Of a DNA stretch of 34,414 nucleotides, positions 30,625 through 34,414 are shown in pieces. Origin of the DNA: DASVLX01 sp035552275 (GTDB lineage: Bacteria; Actinomycetota; Actinomycetes; Mycobacteriales; Pseudonocardiaceae). The notes below the pieces were generated by a model, which was given only the letters and a program-made list of their open reading frames with translations, was not told the DNA's origin and did no database searches. Positions within the stretch are counted from its first letter, which is position 1. The number at the start of each line of letters is the position of its first letter. The stretch is from positions 1 through 34,414 of the forward strand of contig DASZLR010000026.1 of NCBI GenBank assembly GCA_035552275.1. The letters are read 5' to 3'. Made by a program: the position numbers and the translations under genes.

Positions 30625-32258
30625 GCCACACCGCCCAACGCCAGCGGCGCCACCACGATCGGCCGGCCCGACACGTCCAGCCGAAGCCGCTGGCTGTGCT
30701 GCCAGCGACCGTCGCGACGGCTCGGATAGTCGGTGCGGACATGGCAGCCACGCGACTCGTGCCGCGCCGCCGCCATCGTCAGCGACAGGCCGGCGACCAG
30801 GGTCAGCGCCGCGTCTTCGACCGCCTCGCGAGTCCAGAGTGGACGAACGACGGCCGCGGCTTCCAACGCACGCCGGGCCTGCGCCAAGCCTTCGGCGCTG
30901 CGGCCCACGCCGGCGTAGCGGCTCATCGTCTGCTGCAACACGTCCCGCTGGGCCACCTGCACGGCCGGCAGCGAACCCGCCTCCACGGTCCGCGCGTCGC
31001 CGAGCAAACCGCAGGCGATGTCCCGGGCCACCGCCCGCGCCGCCCGCCGGCCGACCACCAGCCCTTCCAGCAAGCTGTTGGACGCCAACCGGTTAGCGCC
31101 GTGCAGGCCGGTGCGGGCCACCTCGCCGGCCGCGTACAGACCCGCCAACTCGGTCCTTCCATCCACAGTGGACACGACGCCGCCACAGGCGAAGTGCGCG
31201 GCCGGCGCGACCGGGATCGGCTGGCTGGCCGGGTCGATCCCGGCGGCCGTGCACGCGGCGTGCACGGTCGGGAACCGCCGGCGGAACATCGGCCCGCCCA
31301 ACCCGGTCGCGTCCAGATACACGTGATCGGCGCCGGTCTCGGCCATCCGCCGGGTGATCGCGGCGGACACCACGTCCCGGGGCGCGAGATCGGCCAGCGG
31401 ATGCACCCCGGCCATCACGCGTGCGCCAGCGGCATCCACCAGTACCGCGCCCTCGCCGCGCACCGCCTCGGTCACCAGCGGCCGCCGGCCCCGCGCGTCC
31501 GGCTCGGTGAACAGGACCGTGGGGTGGAACTGCACGAATTCCAGGTCGGCGACGGTCGCCCCGGCGCGCAACGCCAGCGCCAGCCCGTCCGCCGTGGCCA
31601 CCTCGGGATTGGACGTCGCCTGATACATCTGGCCCAGCCCACCGGTGGCCAGCAGCACCGCCGGCGCGCGCAGCACACCGGGCACGCCGTCGGCGTCCAG
31701 CACCAGCACGCCGCCGATCGCGCCATTGTGCGTCCGCAGGGCCTCCACGGCGACATGCCGTTCCAGCACCGGCAACGCGCCACCGCGCGCGGCGGACACC
31801 AGCGCCCGCTCGACCTCCGCTCCGGTGGCGTCGCCGCCGGCGTGCACCACCCGGAACGCGCGGTGGCCGCCCTCCCGGCCCCTGGCCAGCCGACCGTCGG
31901 CGCCGGCGTCGAACATCGCGCCGCGCCCGCGCAGCCAGGACACCGCGGCCGGGCCGTCGGCGAGCACGGCGCGCACCGCGTCGGCGTCGCACAGGCCGGC
32001 GCCGGCGGTGAGCGTGTCGTCGATGTGCGCGGCGACCGAGTCGCCCGGCTCGTGCTCGTCGGGCAGCACGACGGCGACCCCGCCCTGTGCCCAGCGGGTG
32101 TTGCCGTCGTCCATCGCGGCCTTGCTGACCACCAGGACCCGCAGGCCCAGCGCGCGGGCCTCCAACGCGGCGGTCAGTCCGGCGACCCCGGAGCCGACCA
32201 CGATCAGGTCGGCGGCCGCCGCCCAGCGTACGTCCACAGTAGACATCTGGTCGGTCAT
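30621..32258 (-). CDS. nadB: L-aspartate oxidase NadB
   Basis: A 545-aa FAD enzyme that oxidises aspartate to iminoaspartate, the first step of de novo NAD synthesis. The FAD-binding motif VGSGVAGL is at 21-28, and the family stretches RWAQGGVAVVL, HFACGGV and GANRLASNSLLEGLV are present. It is the usual length for the family. The ATG at 32258 overlaps the nadA stop as ATGA. Confidence 0.97.
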   Translation of the reverse strand: MTDQMSTVDVRWAAAADLIVVGSGVAGLTAALEARALGLRVLVVSKAAMDDGNTRWAQGGVAVVLPDEHEPGDSVAAHIDDTLTAGAGLCDADAVRAVLADGPAAVSWLRGRGAMFDAGADGRLARGREGGHRAFRVVHAGGDATGAEVERALVSAARGGALPVLERHVAVEALRTHNGAIGGVLVLDADGVPGVLRAPAVLLATGGLGQMYQATSNPEVATADGLALALRAGATVADLEFVQFHPTVLFTEPDARGRRPLVTEAVRGEGAVLVDAAGARVMAGVHPLADLAPRDVVSAAITRRMAETGADHVYLDATGLGGPMFRRRFPTVHAACTAAGIDPASQPIPVAPAAHFACGGVVSTVDGRTELAGLYAAGEVARTGLHGANRLASNSLLEGLVVGRRAARAVARDIACGLLGDARTVEAGSLPAVQVAQRDVLQQTMSRYAGVGRSAEGLAQARRALEAAAVVRPLWTREAVEDAALTLVAGLSLTMAAARHESRGCHVRTDYPSRRDGRWQHSQRLRLDVSGRPIVVAPLALGGVA

Positions 32259-33289
32259 TCGGCACCGCCGGGCTGGCCGATGGCGATCATCGCGCGCACC
32301 GCGTCCCGGCCCCGCGCGGCGATCTCCGGGTCGACGTGCACCTCGTCACGGCCCTCGCGCAAACCACGCAGCAACGCGGCCGGCGTGATCATCTTCATGT
32401 ACCGGCAGGACGCGCGCTCGTTCACCGCCTGGAAGTCGATGTCCGGTGCCGCCTTGCGCAACTGGTGCAGCATGCCGATCTCGGTGGCCACCAGCACGGA
32501 CGTGGACTTCGTCGCCTTCGCCTCGGTCACCATGTTGCCGGTGGAGAGGATCTTCACCCGATCCGCCGGCACCGCGCCCTCGCCGGCCAGGTACAGCGCC
32601 GAGGTCGCGCAGCCGCACTCCGGGTGGATGAACAGGTCGGCGTCCGGGTGTTCGGCCGCGCGGGCGGCCAGCTCGGCGCCGTTGATCCCGGCGTGCACGT
32701 GGCATTCGCCGGCCCAGATGTGCAGATTGCGCCGACCGGTGACTCGCTGGACGTGCGCGCCGAGGAACTGGTCCGGGCAGAACAGCACCTCACGATCGTC
32801 CGGAATGGACCTGACTACGTCCACCGCGTTCGAGGAGGTGCAGCAGATGTCCGTCTCTGCCTTGACTTCCGCAGTGGTGTTCACATAGGACACCACCACC
32901 GCGCCGGGGTGCTCGGCCTTCCAGGCGCGCAACTGGTCGGCGTCGATCGAGTCGGCCAGCGAGCAGCCGGCCCGCTCGTCCGGGATCAGCACCGTCTTGT
33001 CCGGCGCGAGGATCTTCGCGGTCTCGGCCATGAAGTGCACACCACAGAACACGATGGTGTCCGCGTCGCTGGCGGCCGCGATACGGGACAGCGCCAGTGA
33101 GTCGCCGGTGTGGTCGGCGATATCCTGAATCGCCGGCAGCTGATAGTTGTGCGCGAGGATCACCGCGTTGCGCTGTCGCGCCAGCCGCCGCACCTCGTCC
33201 GCCCACGCCGCGTCGGGCTCGACCCCGCCGTACGGTTGCCCGGATCGCTCCTGCTGCCCGGTTTCGGTGACGATGACGCTCGTTGTCAT
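32255..33289 (-). CDS. nadA: Quinolinate synthase NadA
   Basis: A 344-aa [4Fe-4S] enzyme that condenses iminoaspartate with dihydroxyacetone phosphate to quinolinate. The three cluster cysteines are seen at C109 (AGCSLADS), C196 (WAGECHVH) and C295 (ERASCRYMKM), with spacing like that of E. coli NadA. LAHNYQLP (45-52) and CGVHFMAETAKIL are substrate-site motifs. AAGGAGGG lies 4 nt upstream of ATG 33289. It heads nadABC and is divergent from nrtR across a short AT-rich control region. Confidence 0.97.
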   Translation of the reverse strand: MTTSVIVTETGQQERSGQPYGGVEPDAAWADEVRRLARQRNAVILAHNYQLPAIQDIADHTGDSLALSRIAAASDADTIVFCGVHFMAETAKILAPDKTVLIPDERAGCSLADSIDADQLRAWKAEHPGAVVVSYVNTTAEVKAETDICCTSSNAVDVVRSIPDDREVLFCPDQFLGAHVQRVTGRRNLHIWAGECHVHAGINGAELAARAAEHPDADLFIHPECGCATSALYLAGEGAVPADRVKILSTGNMVTEAKATKSTSVLVATEIGMLHQLRKAAPDIDFQAVNERASCRYMKMITPAALLRGLREGRDEVHVDPEIAARGRDAVRAMIAIGQPGGAE

Positions 33290-33335
33290 CTCGCCCTCCT
33301 TGCCCGCCCTCGATGGTCCTGATCAGCCCCGACCG

Positions 33336-33363
33336 GTTTTCGCCTTTGAGTTGAAAACTAAAG
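33336..33363. promoter_or_regulatory. Probable NrtR operator between nadA and nrtR
   Basis: This AT-rich island has two overlapping dyads. One is GTTTTC (33336-33341) with GAAAAC (33353-33358). The other is CTTTGAGTT (33344-33352) with AACTAAAG (33356-33363), paired except for one bulged base. It overlaps a -35-like TTGAGT of nrtR and a -10-like TAGTTT reading towards nadA. NrtR repressors of nadABC in other actinomycetes bind at this position; the exact site is inferred. Confidence 0.55.
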
Positions 33364-33365
33364 TC

Positions 33366-33382
33366 GATACTATCAGCCGGTG
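33366..33382 (+). promoter_or_regulatory. nrtR promoter, leaderless type
   Basis: GATACTAT (33366-33373) contains TACTAT, which ends 6 nt before GTG 33380. TTGAGT (33346-33351) lies 16 bp before TACTAT. The hexamer and spacing are identical to those of the marR gene at 8349. Confidence 0.5.
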
Positions 33383-34057
33383 ACCCGTATGGCCCACGAG
33401 GTTGTGGCCGCAGTCCTCCAGGTGCGAGATAACTCACTGGCCGTTTTGCTGTGGCAGCGCGCCAAAGAGCCGCATCTCGGCAGGTGGGCGCTGCCCGGTG
33501 GCGCACTGTGTCCGGACGAGGACGTGGAGACGTCGATCCGGCGGCAGCTCGCGGAGAAGGTCGACCTGCGACAGCTCGCGCACGTCGAGCAACTCGCCGT
33601 GTTCAGCGCGCCGGACCGGGTGCCGGGGCCGCGGGTGGTCGCGACCGCGTTCCTCGGTCTGGTGCCCGCCGACAACGACCCCGAGGTGCCCGACGACACG
33701 CGGTGGCATCAGGTGGACGCCCTGCCGCCGATGGCGTTCGACCACGGCTCGATCGTGCTGCGGGCGCGGAATCGGTTGCGCTCCAAGCTGTCCTACACAA
33801 ACCTCGGCTTCGCGCTGGCGCCGCCGGTGTTCACCATCTCGGCGCTGCGCGAGCTGTACTCGGCCGCGCTGGGCTACCGGGTTTCGGCGACCAACCTGCA
33901 ACGGGTGCTGTCCCGGCGCGGCCTGCTGGAGCCGACCGGCGACACCGCCGCGCCCGGCCGGTCCGGCGGACGGCCGGCGGCGCTGTTCCGGTTTCCGGGG
34001 CGGGGGCTACAGATCACCGACCCGTTCGCGGTGCTGCGACCACCCGGCCCTCGCTGA
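33380..34057 (+). CDS. nrtR: NrtR-type Nudix-related repressor of NAD synthesis
   Basis: 225 aa. The N-terminal Nudix domain (about 5-140) contains a degenerate Nudix box: the GX5E part is kept (GALCPDE) but the REUXEE part reads RQLAEK, so the catalytic glutamates are lost. The C-terminal winged helix (about 155-225) reads FTISALRELYSAALGYRVSATNLQRVLSRRG, then GRPAALFRF. This architecture is that of NrtR, which senses ADP-ribose or related NAD metabolites and represses nadABC. Position, divergent to nadA, agrees. GTG 33380 follows TACTAT by 6 nt; ATG 33389 is an alternative. Confidence 0.93.
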   Translation: MTRMAHEVVAAVLQVRDNSLAVLLWQRAKEPHLGRWALPGGALCPDEDVETSIRRQLAEKVDLRQLAHVEQLAVFSAPDRVPGPRVVATAFLGLVPADNDPEVPDDTRWHQVDALPPMAFDHGSIVLRARNRLRSKLSYTNLGFALAPPVFTISALRELYSAALGYRVSATNLQRVLSRRGLLEPTGDTAAPGRSGGRPAALFRFPGRGLQITDPFAVLRPPGPR

Positions 34058-34290
34058 CCCGGCGGATCCCTGGACACGAGCCCGGATCGAGTTGGCCCAA
34101 CCAGGTGCAGCGTTGGTTGGGTTCCGCACCGCGCAACTGTCGCGCCGTTGCGTCCACAACAGCGTTCAGGGTTGGAAAAAGACGTCCGCGAGTGGAGCAA
34201 GGGCTGGAATGAGGACCCCACGCCATTTTGTGTGGCGCGAGACGCGGCGGCGGTATCCCCTGCGTGAAGTGATCGAGGTCACTTGATCTA
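34058..34290. other. Non-coding stretch between nrtR and the SOS-type gene
   Basis: No convincing gene is seen. An inverted repeat, AAGTGA (34267-34272) and TCACTT (34279-34284), lies 6 bp upstream of the SOS box, and GTTGG-C-CCAAC forms a small palindrome near 34094. Neither has an evident role. Confidence 0.4.
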
Positions 34291-34308
34291 GTCGAACAGG
34301 CGTTCGAC
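34291..34308 (+). promoter_or_regulatory. Perfect LexA (SOS) box
   Basis: GTCGAAC (34291-34297), AGGC, GTTCGAC (34302-34308). This contains the actinobacterial LexA consensus TCGAAC-N4-GTTCGA without mismatch. The right arm contains TTCGAC (34303-34308), a -35 with TAGGTT (34327-34332) 18 bp downstream, so bound LexA would cover the promoter of the following gene. Confidence 0.8.
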
Positions 34309-34338
34309 AAGCGCTGTGATTGTGGGTAGGTTGGGGTT

Positions 34339-34414
34339 ATGGGCACTTACCTGGATCCGTCGCACGCCACCGAGGTGTGGCGGTGCGGTGATGGTGAGTT
34401 GCTGGACCGGGTCG
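34339..34414 (+). CDS. Start of a probable DUF222/HNH (13E12-type) protein
   Basis: Only 25 codons are visible before the window ends: MGTYLDPSHATEVWRCGDG, then ELLDRV. The VW...DGELLDRV pattern resembles the N-terminus of DUF222 proteins with a C-terminal HNH nuclease. ATG 34339 lies exactly 6 nt after TAGGTT, a leaderless geometry. The perfect SOS box over the promoter supports this reading, since 13E12-type genes of mycobacteria are LexA-controlled. Identification from so few residues is tentative. Confidence 0.55.
   Translation, partial: MGTYLDPSHATEVWRCGDGELLDRV

Noticed and set aside
30561..32888. 775-codon open frame on the plus strand opposite nadC, nadB and nadA
   Set aside because: It is antisense to three clear genes and its peptide is rich in Arg, His, Gly and Pro, typical of a shadow frame in GC-rich DNA.
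34014..34346. 110-codon minus-strand frame at the window end
   Set aside because: It overlaps the end of nrtR, the SOS box and the next gene's promoter, and shows no domain.
1..34414. CRISPR arrays, tRNA or rRNA genes, insertion sequences, integrases
   Set aside because: No regularly spaced repeat series, no cloverleaf or rRNA sequence, and no transposase or integrase motif was recognised despite the broken operon.

Overview
The window comes from a high-GC actinomycete chromosome, most likely a Pseudonocardiales member (the Amycolatopsis, Kutzneria and Saccharothrix side of the class). The reasons are strong third-position GC, a bifunctional PriA in place of HisA plus TrpF, several F420-type split-barrel enzymes, an XRE/DUF397 pair, a CvnABCD conservon and a divergent nadABC-nrtR locus. 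Family names were assigned by reading the sequence, with no database search.

Layout: 1-947 holds a partial membrane gene and hisF (-). 978-2268 is a divergent marR / azoreductase pair. 2343-4850 holds an F420-type nitroreductase-like gene, a WhiJ-like XRE + DUF397 pair (-), a divergent small Cys-rich gene and a PPOX-type F420 enzyme. 4855-5990 is a 5'-truncated DUF4143 ATPase remnant ending in a 33-bp-period repeat. 6002-6736 is priA (-). 6741-8738 is a DHA2-type exporter and its divergent marR. 9350-13121 is a conservon (cvnA, B, C, D plus a GAF gene), facing an acyl-CoA dehydrogenase-like gene. 15016-15651 is hisH (-). 15711-18120 holds two unknown small genes, a MarR-PDZ fusion and a divergent F420-reductase-like gene. 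18124-21341 is a 53-aa membrane gene with hisB, hisC and hisD (-). 21442-23832 is a tetR / old-yellow-enzyme / DDN-like cluster. 23854-26588 is a class V aminotransferase with an orphan solute-binding lipoprotein. 26652-29326 is a nitrilase-family gene and two coupled membrane genes. 29368-29700 holds decayed XRE regulators. 29755-34057 is nadABC with divergent nrtR. 34339 onward is the start of a gene under a perfect SOS box.

Most notable is the scattered histidine pathway. hisD-hisC-hisB are ATGA-coupled, but hisH, priA and hisF lie 2.6, 8.3 and 5.1 kb further on, separated by accessory genes yet all still on the minus strand. Each displaced gene has a TAnnnT hexamer exactly 6 nt before its start codon, the geometry of a leaderless promoter. 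The same geometry recurs at six other genes here. The accessory blocks mostly follow one plan: a MarR or TetR repressor divergent from a redox or efflux gene, with a clean inverted repeat over the shared promoter.
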